From assembly GCA_034769895.1 (NCBI GenBank), contig JAWRYS010001482.1, forward strand, positions 1-64,000: a stretch of DNA of 64,000 nt, read 5' to 3'. This stretch comes from Magicicada septendecula. Its lineage: Eukaryota; Arthropoda; Insecta; Hemiptera; Cicadidae. The translations under genes were made by a program, and so were the position numbers. Shown here piece by piece: positions 1 to 12,648 of this stretch (within the stretch, counting starts at the first letter, position 1; every line of letters begins with the position of its first letter). The notes under the pieces were generated by a model. It worked only from the letters and a program-made list of their open reading frames with translations. It searched no databases and was not told the DNA's origin.

Positions 1-58
1 TTCTCCTGTAATGGCCGCTAGTCGTCCTTTTCTAGCCTCACTACGTTGGTCGCCAATC

Positions 59-3000
59 TGTAACGAGATATTTTAGACGTCCGTCTTCGTTTAAGCCCCG
101 CAATTTAAGCCAATCTGTAACGAAGAGTTTGAGTCGTCTCTGTAAAATGTGTGTACACGAGTGTTGTATGTGTTAGTGTGTTTGTCTCACACCTTGTCGT
201 TACATCAATGGTTGCCGCTAACGAAGTCCGTAGCGATGTCACAATTATCAGTACAACCGAGTGGAAACCTTACCTGTACTCCCATAGGGGTTTGTGAATC
301 CCGGGTGGCGTCAAATTGTTTGTTGAAAACAATTAAATTTATGAAATAATGTGTTACAAAGGTGTTTTCAGCGATGATGGCCGGGGCATTCGAATCGGTT
401 CCCGCCTTGGTACAGCTTACTGTATCGAACAGATAGCGAAAGCGCTAGTCGCCTATTCTGTAAGTTCGCTAACACACACATATATAATACAATTCCCTAT
501 GAAATAAAAACAACGGTTACACTCTGTACTGTTTCTTTAATGGTTGTTTGGTAATTATGCAGTTTGACAATAATATTATTATTTGGTATTTAATAAATTT
601 GCTCCGACATTAGTCATGAAACGCTTTCTCTCAAGTTGACGAAATCTATATTGAAACGAGCTATTCCATGCAGTAATGGCTGCGGTTTATAGTTTACAAT
701 TATACTCGTTCAAAATCTGGAGTCCTTTTGATTACAAGGAAAATATTAAATATGATTACAATAAAAAAGTACACTACCGTACATTATTCGTACTTAAATA
801 ATATAAAGTGTGGCTACAATTTGTTCTGCAGTGTAGTAATAGTGTTTCAAAAGTTCGCAATCTAGTGCGAGGTTATTTTTTAGTTAACAAGTTTTTCTAT
901 GTAAGTTTATTGTATTTAATCCTTGAAAGAAATTATTTTCAATTCATAGTGAGAGTTCGTATAGATTTTAGAAATATTTAAAGTGCTTTTATTCCTGGAA
1001 TTTGGGTATTTAAATGATACTTATCAGTTCAGAAGGTTTGTGATAGATCGTTGCTCATTTGAAATGGAAAATTCATCAATTTTGAGTGATTTAGGCTGCT
1101 GCGTCCTTTTCTGATTAGTCTTGGGAATTTCTTCTTTTAATTTTCATTTAAATTGTTCCTGGACATTAGTTAAATGTTATTACTCTTCATCTCCTTCTCA
1201 CTTGTATATGTTTTTGACTTTTGACTAGTTTTTAACATTTTAAAGTAAAATTTATGCCATACAAAATTTTGCGTCCCTACTATATAAGCGTCACTATACG
1301 AGTAATGAGAATTAACGGAAAATTAGTAACCAACGGCTCGTTTCTATGGTTACCTATCACCTTTGATTGGCTAAGGCATGGTTTATTACCATTGTTATTA
1401 TATTTGAATTTTTATTCAAAATTACTGTATATTTTCTGATTGATTTTATTCTTCTGTCTTCCTTCCTGAGTGTTAAATTTTATCACTACTGTTTGTCTTT
1501 CCTTTCAAAGATTAAATTAATACCTCATAAGGTTGTGTTCTATTAGATATTAACTTTTGTACAATTATGTTAACATTTGTTAATTACATATTTCTTTTAA
1601 TTTAAGTTCTTATTGTAACACTTTTCTTTTAAAATGATTTACACATTATTCTTGGCTAGTTACTCACCTTAGATTTGTTAATTTCCTTGTGGATTTTATA
1701 CAATTTGTAATTATTTGCTTTGACAGTTAGACATTTCAAATGCACTAGTAGCCATTGATCATATTTACTGAATTTATACAAATGATTTCTCATTTTATTC
1801 TAATGTGTTTTGTTATTATTTATCCCATTTGTATGGTTCTGTTATTTTCTACAGTAACTGATTTTCTAGTGTAATTAGATCTGTATTGTCTTAACTTCTT
1901 AATTATCTATTTTGCCTTTGTTAACTACCACTTCCTATTCTTCATCAATTAAAACTGTAACATCTAGGCGTATGCTCTGTACAATTTCTTCAGTCATATC
2001 CTATTAATAAATATAATTACACAATTATTAAATAAAGTTCGTTTACAACTCATTTCATTAATTACTATTTTTTGGGTGTTAAGCAATATCACACCTTTTG
2101 AATTTACTTAATTGATTTTCCCTTATAATCTGGGGTGTTTATTTATTACATTATTAACTTCTTATTTCCTAATTAATCTCTACCTTCAATCCATGTTAAC
2201 ACTAGCTGTTTATCTTTTCATGGGATTCTCCCTTTTAATTACAATCGTTTACAATTAAACTTAATTTTCTTAAAATCCTTTCTTAATTAACAATGTCATC
2301 ATCACTTTCCAGTGTTCATTTCATATTACTAATTGTTTACATTTAATATTATCATTAACCATATATTTTTTAATTATTATTTGTTTCACCATTAATCAGT
2401 TATTGTTTATTATTGATTATTAAGCGTTCTATTACCATAAATATGGTTTCTAACTATTTTGGTGTTTTACACTTTCACTATTGCACTCTTTTAACTGTTT
2501 ACATTAAGTGTTTCTTAGTGAGTAATCCCTATAATTACTTCTCTTTGTCACTTTCTCACTATTTCTTTCTTTGCAAATATTATACATAGTATTACTAAGG
2601 TTATATTTCTATAGAGTTTTATTACATCTAACTCTAATTCTTGGGTTAGTGTACTTTTCTTTTTATTATATTACTTTACTGGGTTTTGGTTAAATCAGTT
2701 ACATTAATTATTTAATTGATAATAATATTTATTTCTGGTATTGGATAATCATTGGCTTTATTCCCAATATTATACTTGAGTGTACCATTTCTCCCTTACA
2801 TATTTTATATTATTGGTTTGTTTCTTATCCCTTGGTTTCACTTTATTTCCTTTACACTTGATCAGTTACATTTTCATTTTTCTTCTTCTTCTCCTTCATT
2901 TTCAATTGGCTTCATTTTAATTTGGTTCTCCCCTTCTCGTTTGGTTTTATTTCATTTGGTTGTATGGATTCATTCACTTCCTTCAATTGGCTTTATTCTT

Positions 3001-3200
3001 ATTTGGTTTCGGTTTTTTCCCTTCTTCTTTGTTTTCCTGTTTGTTTGGTCAATCACTTGGGTTAGGTCATGTCGTCGTTTGTCGTGTTATTGTCATTTTA
3101 TTTTCATTAGTTTAAACATTTTATTATTCAAGTTATTTTTTATATTGTATATTCATCTTTTTTCTCACTGGTATTGGGGTGGCTTATTTGTGTTGTAACA
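59..3200 (-). repeat. LTR copy 1 (about 3.14 kb)
   Basis: Bounded on the plus strand by TGTAAC at 59 and GTAACA at 3200. It is T-rich on the plus strand and has no convincing coding sequence. It is two single-base deletions shorter than copy 2: one G near 1,100 and one T near 1,230. At 3.1 kb it is long for an animal LTR. The assignment rests on where the third copy ends and on the primer-site match. Confidence 0.62.
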
Positions 3201-4712
3201 TAATGCCTCTCCTTCAAAATTGATCATTTTAATAAAACACTAGCATAGTTTTTTATGAAATTATCAGTTATATATATTTTCCTTTTCTTTCTTGTTTGTT
3301 TCTTCATTCTTATTTCTCTTCTTACTTGATTCATTCCATTTTATTTGGATCTGTTTTTATTTATTTCCATTAGTGTGTTCTCCCTTTTATATAATTTTTC
3401 CCTAACTTTTTAGTAGCTGGTTTCTTCCATTACTACTCATTTTTTCTGAGACCAGAGGAACATCATCTCTGCTCAGTTTATTTTGATTGCTGGCCTTTTT
3501 CAACAGTCAATCTTAAATACCTTTTTTGTCAACTTGTGACTTAAATTAATAATAAGAATATATTTTGGGATTGTCCACATTGTGGTTTGTTTTTAGATCA
3601 CTTTGGCCTTTTACTCATTCTTCCTTCCGCTGTACCTTTGCTATATACTGTCATCTGCTCATACAGTTGATTGTTTTTTATTTATTTATTTGTTAATTTC
3701 ATCATATCTAACTTTTCATTAGTTTGTTTTTCTATTCTTCTTGTGATCATTTTAATTATCTTAGACATCTTTATTCTTTTTCTTGGTTGTTTACTAATAT
3801 TCTGCTTTAGCCATTTTTTGTATATTTGTTTTATACATAACTTCTTTTTCTTCCTTGTACCAGTTCAGATATTTTTTTCTTTGAATACATTAAATTCATT
3901 ATAATTTCAGGTATTTATCATAGCAGTTTTAGCTTGATTTTATTTTTGTTTAATTCATTATTTTAAATAATTTTTTGTAAGTTAGTTTTTCTTACTTTAT
4001 AGGAACTTTTGTAACTTATTCCTTTCTTGGTATTTTTTGTTTAAATATTATCGTAAGTTTGTGGTTCTTACTTTTTTATAGGAATTTTTGTAACTTATTC
4101 CCTATTATAATTTTTTATATTAATTTTTTTTCTTTGATATTTTATATTAGGCCTCATAAGTCATCGAAATATGGTTGTAAGTTGTGCTCACATAATTTTT
4201 GAATTTTGGCATTTGTTTATTTTATTTATCGTAATTTATTTTTCTTCATAAAACTTTTTTATATAAGCTTGATTGTAAACTCCTTTTATCTTTTTGGTGG
4301 TTATATTACTTATTTCATAAGTATTGTTTCCATTATCTTTGGTGATGACATAGGGTGATACATATTATTATACATAGGACCTTGTTATTTATACTTTTTT
4401 GTAAGGTGATCTTCTCCTTTTCTTTCATTATTATTGCCTTCTCTTGTATATTACACTCTTTGTTGTCTTTCTTCTCTACTCCTTCAAATGTTAGATGTTT
4501 GAACATTTATTCTGGATAAGTTTTAAATTTATTTATTATGGTTTATTAGTTCTCATTTAATTCGTCTTAGTCGTTTAGTCATTTCTTGTCAATTCTTGTT
4601 TTGGTGATTCTCAATTGGTTTAATTTAATTTAATACTCCTTCTTTTCCATTGGTTTGCTTGTTCATTATCCTGAAAATCAGTCCCATTTCTCTGTGTGTA
4701 TCTTCATTTTGT

Positions 4713-5105
4713 TTACCCATGGTCCATCATTTCCTCTGCACTTGTGGTTCGGATGACCTCGGTGTGTAGAATTATTTTCGTTCTTGTGAAATAGCTATCT
4801 TCTATTTTGTACCATAATTCCTCTATTATCATATGTTCATTTGTCTCCATGACTGCTTCATTCAATACATTTTGATTAATCAAAGAAGTTGTTAATTGTA
4901 CCTCCTTCGTTAATGTTATTATTGATTTTTCATTTTGCATTTCCAATTCGGGTGTGCTCCAGTGTTTTAGGGACCTCCTTAATTTGTTATACACTGTTTT
5001 GTTGTAAGTCCTTTCTATTTCTGGCATCTTCCATTTAAGCATAGATTTGCTGACTTTTTCATCTGCCGGTTTGTTGTGAATTCCTTTTATTTTGGTATCT
5101 TCCAT
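4713..5105 (-). CDS. Unknown 130-residue ORF of the LTR element (unit 1)
   Basis: Begins with an ATG inside the end of the preceding ORF (19 bp overlap, different frame). Both termini around the overlap are W-K-x-P rich (PEWKIP before, LKWKMPEIE after), so the two may once have formed one reading frame. It has no recognised domain. Downstream, 3,201-4,712 on the minus strand holds no credible ORF; in an autonomous element this would be where pol lies. Confidence 0.35.
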   Translation of the reverse strand: MEDTKIKGIHNKPADEKVSKSMLKWKMPEIERTYNKTVYNKLRRSLKHWSTPELEMQNEKSIITLTKEVQLTTSLINQNVLNEAVMETNEHMIIEELWYKIEDSYFTRTKIILHTEVIRTTSAEEMMDHG

Positions 5106-5695
5106 TCAGGTATTGCTTTTCTCCAGTTTCTTCTCGCAGGTTGGTAGTTCACCCCTTCTAGAATCTCTTTTAGAGTTCTCCTGCACTCTTTATATTTCAT
5201 GATTTCTATCCGGTCAGTAATTGGTAAGTTAAACACCACAATCAGTCCATGCTTCATCATCTCCAACTCTTCTTTGGTATTGATTATTTTTCTTTGATGC
5301 AGTTTCTTAGTCTTCTTAATTGTCTGGTCCTTCATTCTTCCTCTACGGTTGGTTTCTATGTGCTTGATCTTCTTATTGTCATGGCTATCTTTGTTCTCAG
5401 AAACCAATACCCTTGATTCTTCTTTAAATTCCATCTCCTTACTATCTTCAGAAATGGTGTCTGGTGTTTCATTTAATTGTGTGAAATCACTATTTATTGT
5501 CTCACTTAACTTTCTGAAACCCCTATCTAGTTTTTCATTTATTTCTCTATAATGTTCAGTCAATAAATCCTTTAATTTCTGCATCTCTTCTTGTGTGAGT
5601 TCTGGCATTTTCTTCTGTTGCTTCACTTTCACGTCCTTGACTATTTCTTTTTTTATTTGGGTTTTTGGTTGTTTAATTTTTTTATTATTTGGCAT
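5087..5695 (-). CDS. Unknown basic, helical 202-residue ORF of the LTR element (unit 1)
   Basis: The N-terminus is Lys-rich (MPNNKKIKQP). Residues about 30-75 have the heptad-like spacing of a coiled coil (PELTQEEMQKLKDLL onward). The C-terminal third contains a hydrophobic stretch (GLIVVFNLP) and ends in a basic WRKAIPEWK segment. It lies in a different frame from the preceding ORF and overlaps the next by 19 bp. No catalytic motif is visible. A nucleic-acid-binding or structural protein is the most that can be inferred. Confidence 0.38.
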   Translation of the reverse strand: MPNNKKIKQPKTQIKKEIVKDVKVKQQKKMPELTQEEMQKLKDLLTEHYREINEKLDRGFRKLSETINSDFTQLNETPDTISEDSKEMEFKEESRVLVSENKDSHDNKKIKHIETNRRGRMKDQTIKKTKKLHQRKIINTKEELEMMKHGLIVVFNLPITDRIEIMKYKECRRTLKEILEGVNYQPARRNWRKAIPEWKIPK

Positions 5696-5703
5696 TTCCT
5701 TGA

Positions 5704-6147
5704 CTATTTTACTTGATTATGTACCTTCCTCCAATTACAAATATCTTCTCTGGATAGTTCAAACATAACCCTTATCCATTCTCTTAATTCTGCATTTTCT
5801 GTTTGTATTGGTTGTTCTGGTTGTCTTATTGATTGTCTCCATTGTTCATACTCCTCCTGCATATATTCCTCTGTCACCGGTGCGTATACTCCCGTTCTTT
5901 TGTTTTTCATTTGCGTTTCATTTTTGTACCATTTTTCCCAATCTTCTTCAGTCATTCTTTCCACCTTGTTATCACGTTTTTCGTGGGCTGTCCCGATAGT
6001 CTCTTCTTCATTATACTTGGTGTTCAGCTTCCACATTTCATCATAAATATCTCTGAGTGACATTTTGTCGTTTGGTGATCCCAATGCATTCGCACGACTC
6101 ATCTGTGCTCGTTCGTGATCCGTGGTATTCTTCTCGATGTATTCCAT
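5704..6147 (-). CDS. Unknown 147-residue ORF, first ORF of the LTR-element internal region (unit 1)
   Basis: This is the first open frame about 200 bp downstream of the putative primer-binding site, where gag would be expected. It starts MEYIEKNTTD and is rich in Glu, Arg and Trp, with predicted helical segments. It shows no zinc knuckle or protease motif and I do not recognise a family. It ends nine bases before the next ORF begins. The frame is kept in both array copies, but they are too similar for that to show selection. A structural gag-like role is inferred from position only. Confidence 0.4.
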   Translation of the reverse strand: MEYIEKNTTDHERAQMSRANALGSPNDKMSLRDIYDEMWKLNTKYNEEETIGTAHEKRDNKVERMTEEDWEKWYKNETQMKNKRTGVYAPVTEEYMQEEYEQWRQSIRQPEQPIQTENAELREWIRVMFELSREDICNWRKVHNQVK

Positions 6148-6352
6148 CTCCTTACTGATTTTTTAAAATAACCCTGTCATCCATTCTGCGTAGCTCCATT
6201 GTTTCTGTTGTTTGGGCATTTTCGTTTGTTGTTGTGTCATATCTTTCTGTTTCATATTTTTCGTCTTTTTCTCGTAACCATAGAATGTTGCATATTCTCC
6301 TGTAATGGCCGCTAGTCGTCCTTTTCTAGCCTCACTACGTTGGTCGCCAATC

Positions 6353-9300
6353 TGTAACGAGATATTTTAGACGTCCGTCTTCGTTTAAGCCCCGCAATTT
6401 AAGCCAATCTGTAACGAAGAGTTTGAGTCGTCTCTGTAAAATGTGTGTACACGAGTGTTGTATGTGTTAGTGTGTTTGTCTCACACCTTGTCGTTACATC
6501 AATGGTTGCCGCTAACGAAGTCCGTAGCGATGTCACAATTATCAGTACAACCGAGTGGAAACCTTACCTGTACTCCCATAGGGGTTTGTGAATCCCGGGT
6601 GGCGTCAAATTGTTTGTTGAAAACAATTAAATTTATGAAATAATGTGTTACAAAGGTGTTTTCAGCGATGATGGCCGGGGCATTCGAATCGGTTCCCGCC
6701 TTGGTACAGCTTACTGTATCGAACAGATAGCGAAAGCGCTAGTCGCCTATTCTGTAAGTTCGCTAACACACACATATATAATACAATTCCCTATGAAATA
6801 AAAACAACGGTTACACTCTGTACTGTTTCTTTAATGGTTGTTTGGTAATTATGCAGTTTGACAATAATATTATTATTTGGTATTTAATAAATTTGCTCCG
6901 ACATTAGTCATGAAACGCTTTCTCTCAAGTTGACGAAATCTATATTGAAACGAGCTATTCCATGCAGTAATGGCTGCGGTTTATAGTTTACAATTATACT
7001 CGTTCAAAATCTGGAGTCCTTTTGATTACAAGGAAAATATTAAATATGATTACAATAAAAAAGTACACTACCGTACATTATTCGTACTTAAATAATATAA
7101 AGTGTGGCTACAATTTGTTCTGCAGTGTAGTAATAGTGTTTCAAAAGTTCGCAATCTAGTGCGAGGTTATTTTTTAGTTAACAAGTTTTTCTATGTAAGT
7201 TTATTGTATTTAATCCTTGAAAGAAATTATTTTCAATTCATAGTGAGAGTTCGTATAGATTTTAGAAATATTTAAAGTGCTTTTATTCCTGGAATTTGGG
7301 TATTTAAATGATACTTATCAGTTCAGAAGGTTTGTGATAGATCGTTGCTCATTTGAAATGGAAAATTCATCAATTTTGAGTGATTTAGGCTGCTGGCGTC
7401 CTTTTCTGATTAGTCTTGGGAATTTCTTCTTTTAATTTTCATTTAAATTGTTCCTGGACATTAGTTAAATGTTATTACTCTTCATCTCCTTCTCACTTGT
7501 ATATGTTTTTGACTTTTGACTAGTTTTTTAACATTTTAAAGTAAAATTTATGCCATACAAAATTTTGCGTCCCTACTATATAAGCGTCACTATACGAGTA
7601 ATGAGAATTAACGGAAAATTAGTAACCAACGGCTCGTTTCTATGGTTACCTATCACCTTTGATTGGCTAAGGCATGGTTTATTACCATTGTTATTATATT
7701 TGAATTTTTATTCAAAATTACTGTATATTTTCTGATTGATTTTATTCTTCTGTCTTCCTTCCTGAGTGTTAAATTTTATCACTACTGTTTGTCTTTCCTT
7801 TCAAAGATTAAATTAATACCTCATAAGGTTGTGTTCTATTAGATATTAACTTTTGTACAATTATGTTAACATTTGTTAATTACATATTTCTTTTAATTTA
7901 AGTTCTTATTGTAACACTTTTCTTTTAAAATGATTTACACATTATTCTTGGCTAGTTACTCACCTTAGATTTGTTAATTTCCTTGTGGATTTTATACAAT
8001 TTGTAATTATTTGCTTTGACAGTTAGACATTTCAAATGCACTAGTAGCCATTGATCATATTTACTGAATTTATACAAATGATTTCTCATTTTATTCTAAT
8101 GTGTTTTGTTATTATTTATCCCATTTGTATGGTTCTGTTATTTTCTACAGTAACTGATTTTCTAGTGTAATTAGATCTGTATTGTCTTAACTTCTTAATT
8201 ATCTATTTTGCCTTTGTTAACTACCACTTCCTATTCTTCATCAATTAAAACTGTAACATCTAGGCGTATGCTCTGTACAATTTCTTCAGTCATATCCTAT
8301 TAATAAATATAATTACACAATTATTAAATAAAGTTCGTTTACAACTCATTTCATTAATTACTATTTTTTGGGTGTTAAGCAATATCACACCTTTTGAATT
8401 TACTTAATTGATTTTCCCTTATAATCTGGGGTGTTTATTTATTACATTATTAACTTCTTATTTCCTAATTAATCTCTACCTTCAATCCATGTTAACACTA
8501 GCTGTTTATCTTTTCATGGGATTCTCCCTTTTAATTACAATCGTTTACAATTAAACTTAATTTTCTTAAAATCCTTTCTTAATTAACAATGTCATCATCA
8601 CTTTCCAGTGTTCATTTCATATTACTAATTGTTTACATTTAATATTATCATTAACCATATATTTTTTAATTATTATTTGTTTCACCATTAATCAGTTATT
8701 GTTTATTATTGATTATTAAGCGTTCTATTACCATAAATATGGTTTCTAACTATTTTGGTGTTTTACACTTTCACTATTGCACTCTTTTAACTGTTTACAT
8801 TAAGTGTTTCTTAGTGAGTAATCCCTATAATTACTTCTCTTTGTCACTTTCTCACTATTTCTTTCTTTGCAAATATTATACATAGTATTACTAAGGTTAT
8901 ATTTCTATAGAGTTTTATTACATCTAACTCTAATTCTTGGGTTAGTGTACTTTTCTTTTTATTATATTACTTTACTGGGTTTTGGTTAAATCAGTTACAT
9001 TAATTATTTAATTGATAATAATATTTATTTCTGGTATTGGATAATCATTGGCTTTATTCCCAATATTATACTTGAGTGTACCATTTCTCCCTTACATATT
9101 TTATATTATTGGTTTGTTTCTTATCCCTTGGTTTCACTTTATTTCCTTTACACTTGATCAGTTACATTTTCATTTTTCTTCTTCTTCTCCTTCATTTTCA
9201 ATTGGCTTCATTTTAATTTGGTTCTCCCCTTCTCGTTTGGTTTTATTTCATTTGGTTGTATGGATTCATTCACTTCCTTCAATTGGCTTTATTCTTATTT

Positions 9301-9496
9301 GGTTTCGGTTTTTTCCCTTCTTCTTTGTTTTCCTGTTTGTTTGGTCAATCACTTGGGTTAGGTCATGTCGTCGTTTGTCGTGTTATTGTCATTTTATTTT
9401 CATTAGTTTAAACATTTTATTATTCAAGTTATTTTTTATATTGTATATTCATCTTTTTTCTCACTGGTATTGGGGTGGCTTATTTGTGTTGTAACA
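6353..9496 (-). repeat. LTR copy 2
   Basis: Essentially identical to LTR copy 1 and bounded by the same termini. It is flanked on both sides by internal region, so it serves as the 3' LTR of one unit and the 5' LTR of the next. Confidence 0.62.
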
Positions 9497-11008
9497 TAAT
9501 GCCTCTCCTTCAAAATTGATCATTTTAATAAAACACTAGCATAGTTTTTTATGAAATTATCAGTTATATATATTTTCCTTTTCTTTCTTGTTTGTTTCTT
9601 CATTCTTATTTCTCTTCTTACTTGATTCATTCCATTTTATTTGGATCTGTTTTTATTTATTTCCATTAGTGTGTTCTCCCTTTTATATAATTTTTCCCTA
9701 ACTTTTTAGTAGCTGGTTTCTTCCATTACTACTCATTTTTTCTGAGACCAGAGGAACATCATCTCTGCTCAGTTTATTTTGATTGCTGGCCTTTTTCAAC
9801 AGTCAATCTTAAATACCTTTTTTGTCAACTTGTGACTTAAATTAATAATAAGAATATATTTTGGGATTGTCCACATTGTGGTTTGTTTTTAGATCACTTT
9901 GGCCTTTTACTCATTCTTCCTTCCGCTGTACCTTTGCTATATACTGTCATCTGCTCATACAGTTGATTGTTTTTTATTTATTTATTTGTTAATTTCATCA
10001 TATCTAACTTTTCATTAGTTTGTTTTTCTATTCTTCTTGTGATCATTTTAATTATCTTAGACATCTTTATTCTTTTTCTTGGTTGTTTACTAATATTCTG
10101 CTTTAGCCATTTTTTGTATATTTGTTTTATACATAACTTCTTTTTCTTCCTTGTACCAGTTCAGATATTTTTTTCTTTGAATACATTAAATTCATTATAA
10201 TTTCAGGTATTTATCATAGCAGTTTTAGCTTGATTTTATTTTTGTTTAATTCATTATTTTAAATAATTTTTTGTAAGTTAGTTTTTCTTACTTTATAGGA
10301 ACTTTTGTAACTTATTCCTTTCTTGGTATTTTTTGTTTAAATATTATCGTAAGTTTGTGGTTCTTACTTTTTTATAGGAATTTTTGTAACTTATTCCCTA
10401 TTATAATTTTTTATATTAATTTTTTTTCTTTGATATTTTATATTAGGCCTCATAAGTCATCGAAATATGGTTGTAAGTTGTGCTCACATAATTTTTGAAT
10501 TTTGGCATTTGTTTATTTTATTTATCGTAATTTATTTTTCTTCATAAAACTTTTTTATATAAGCTTGATTGTAAACTCCTTTTATCTTTTTGGTGGTTAT
10601 ATTACTTATTTCATAAGTATTGTTTCCATTATCTTTGGTGATGACATAGGGTGATACATATTATTATACATAGGACCTTGTTATTTATACTTTTTTGTAA
10701 GGTGATCTTCTCCTTTTCTTTCATTATTATTGCCTTCTCTTGTATATTACACTCTTTGTTGTCTTTCTTCTCTACTCCTTCAAATGTTAGATGTTTGAAC
10801 ATTTATTCTGGATAAGTTTTAAATTTATTTATTATGGTTTATTAGTTCTCATTTAATTCGTCTTAGTCGTTTAGTCATTTCTTGTCAATTCTTGTTTTGG
10901 TGATTCTCAATTGGTTTAATTTAATTTAATACTCCTTCTTTTCCATTGGTTTGCTTGTTCATTATCCTGAAAATCAGTCCCATTTCTCTGTGTGTATCTT
11001 CATTTTGT

Positions 11009-11401
11009 TTACCCATGGTCCATCATTTCCTCTGCACTTGTGGTTCGGATGACCTCGGTGTGTAGAATTATTTTCGTTCTTGTGAAATAGCTATCTTCTA
11101 TTTTGTACCATAATTCCTCTATTATCATATGTTCATTTGTCTCCATGACTGCTTCATTCAATACATTTTGATTAATCAAAGAAGTTGTTAATTGTACCTC
11201 CTTCGTTAATGTTATTATTGATTTTTCATTTTGCATTTCCAATTCGGGTGTGCTCCAGTGTTTTAGGGACCTCCTTAATTTGTTATACACTGTTTTGTTG
11301 TAAGTCCTTTCTATTTCTGGCATCTTCCATTTAAGCATAGATTTGCTGACTTTTTCATCTGCCGGTTTGTTGTGAATTCCTTTTATTTTGGTATCTTCCA
11401 T
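11009..11401 (-). CDS. Unit-2 copy of the 130-residue ORF
   Basis: Identical to the unit-1 protein. The stretch 9,497-11,008 that follows on the minus strand again lacks any pol-like coding sequence. Confidence 0.35.
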   Translation of the reverse strand: MEDTKIKGIHNKPADEKVSKSMLKWKMPEIERTYNKTVYNKLRRSLKHWSTPELEMQNEKSIITLTKEVQLTTSLINQNVLNEAVMETNEHMIIEELWYKIEDSYFTRTKIILHTEVIRTTSAEEMMDHG

Positions 11402-11991
11402 TCAGGTATTGCTTTTCTCCAGTTTCTTCTCGCAGGTTGGTAGTTCACCCCTTCTAGAATCTCTTTTAGAGTTCTCCTGCACTCTTTATATTTCATGATT
11501 TCTATCCGGTCAGTAATTGGTAAGTTAAACACCACAATCAGTCCATGCTTCATCATCTCCAACTCTTCTTTGGTATTGATTATTTTTCTTTGATGCAGTT
11601 TCTTAGTCTTCTTAATTGTCTGGTCCTTCATTCTTCCTCTACGGTTGGTTTCTATGTGCTTGATCTTCTTATTGTCATGGCTATCTTTGTTCTCAGAAAC
11701 CAATACCCTTGATTCTTCTTTAAATTCCATCTCCTTACTATCTTCAGAAATGGTGTCTGGTGTTTCATTTAATTGTGTGAAATCACTATTTATTGTCTCA
11801 CTTAACTTTCTGAAACCCCTATCTAGTTTTTCATTTATTTCTCTATAATGTTCAGTCAATAAATCCTTTAATTTCTGCATCTCTTCTTGTGTGAGTTCTG
11901 GCATTTTCTTCTGTTGCTTCACTTTCACGTCCTTGACTATTTCTTTTTTTATTTGGGTTTTTGGTTGTTTAATTTTTTTATTATTTGGCAT
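11383..11991 (-). CDS. Unit-2 copy of the 202-residue ORF
   Basis: Identical to the unit-1 protein: Lys-rich start, coiled-coil-like centre and basic C-terminus. The 19 bp overlap with the next ORF is preserved. Confidence 0.38.
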   Translation of the reverse strand: MPNNKKIKQPKTQIKKEIVKDVKVKQQKKMPELTQEEMQKLKDLLTEHYREINEKLDRGFRKLSETINSDFTQLNETPDTISEDSKEMEFKEESRVLVSENKDSHDNKKIKHIETNRRGRMKDQTIKKTKKLHQRKIINTKEELEMMKHGLIVVFNLPITDRIEIMKYKECRRTLKEILEGVNYQPARRNWRKAIPEWKIPK

Positions 11992-11999
11992 TTCCTTGA

Positions 12000-12443
12000 C
12001 TATTTTACTTGATTATGTACCTTCCTCCAATTACAAATATCTTCTCTGGATAGTTCAAACATAACCCTTATCCATTCTCTTAATTCTGCATTTTCTGTTT
12101 GTATTGGTTGTTCTGGTTGTCTTATTGATTGTCTCCATTGTTCATACTCCTCCTGCATATATTCCTCTGTCACCGGCGCGTATACTCCCGTTCTTTTGTT
12201 TTTCATTTGCGTTTCATTTTTGTACCATTTTTCCCAATCTTCTTCAGTCATTCTTTCCACCTTGTTATCACGTTTTTCGTGGGCTGTCCCGATAGTCTCT
12301 TCTTCATTATACTTGGTGTTCAGCTTCCACATTTCATCATAAATATCTCTGAGTGACATTTTGTCGTTTGGTGATCCCAATGCATTCGCACGACTCATCT
12401 GTGCTCGTTCGTGATCCGTGGTATTCTTCTCGATGTATTCCAT
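12000..12443 (-). CDS. Unit-2 copy of the 147-residue ORF
   Basis: Identical in protein sequence to the copy in unit 1. The only base change noticed in this stretch is silent for this frame (GGTG versus GGCG near 12,178). Same position relative to the putative primer-binding site; function unknown. Confidence 0.4.
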   Translation of the reverse strand: MEYIEKNTTDHERAQMSRANALGSPNDKMSLRDIYDEMWKLNTKYNEEETIGTAHEKRDNKVERMTEEDWEKWYKNETQMKNKRTGVYAPVTEEYMQEEYEQWRQSIRQPEQPIQTENAELREWIRVMFELSREDICNWRKVHNQVK

Positions 12444-12648
12444 CTCCTTACTGATTTTTTAAAATAACCCTGTCATCCATTCTGCGTAGCTCCATTGTTT
12501 CTGTTGTTTGGGCATTTTCGTTTGTTGTTGTGTCATATCTTTCTGTTTCATATTTTTCGTCTTTTTCTCGTAACCATAGAATGTTGCATATTCTCCTGTA
12601 ATGGCCGCTAGTCGTCCTTTTCTAGCCTCACTACGTTGGTCGCCAATC

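Noticed and set aside
149..349. 66-residue plus-strand ORF inside the LTR, repeated three times
   Set aside because: Identical because the LTRs are copies. It has no homology and is antisense to the inferred transcription direction.
357..480. Shorter LTR alternative ending at GTTACA near 357
   Set aside because: TGTAAC at 59 and GTTACA at about 352-357 are perfect inverted termini, but the following sequence is not pyrimidine-rich, and the third copy continues with full similarity to 15,791.
2752..3198. Hydrophobic plus-strand ORF (148 residues), repeated at 9,048 and 15,344
   Set aside because: It is Phe/Leu/Ile-rich only because the LTR is T-rich on this strand. It has no domain and runs antisense to the element.
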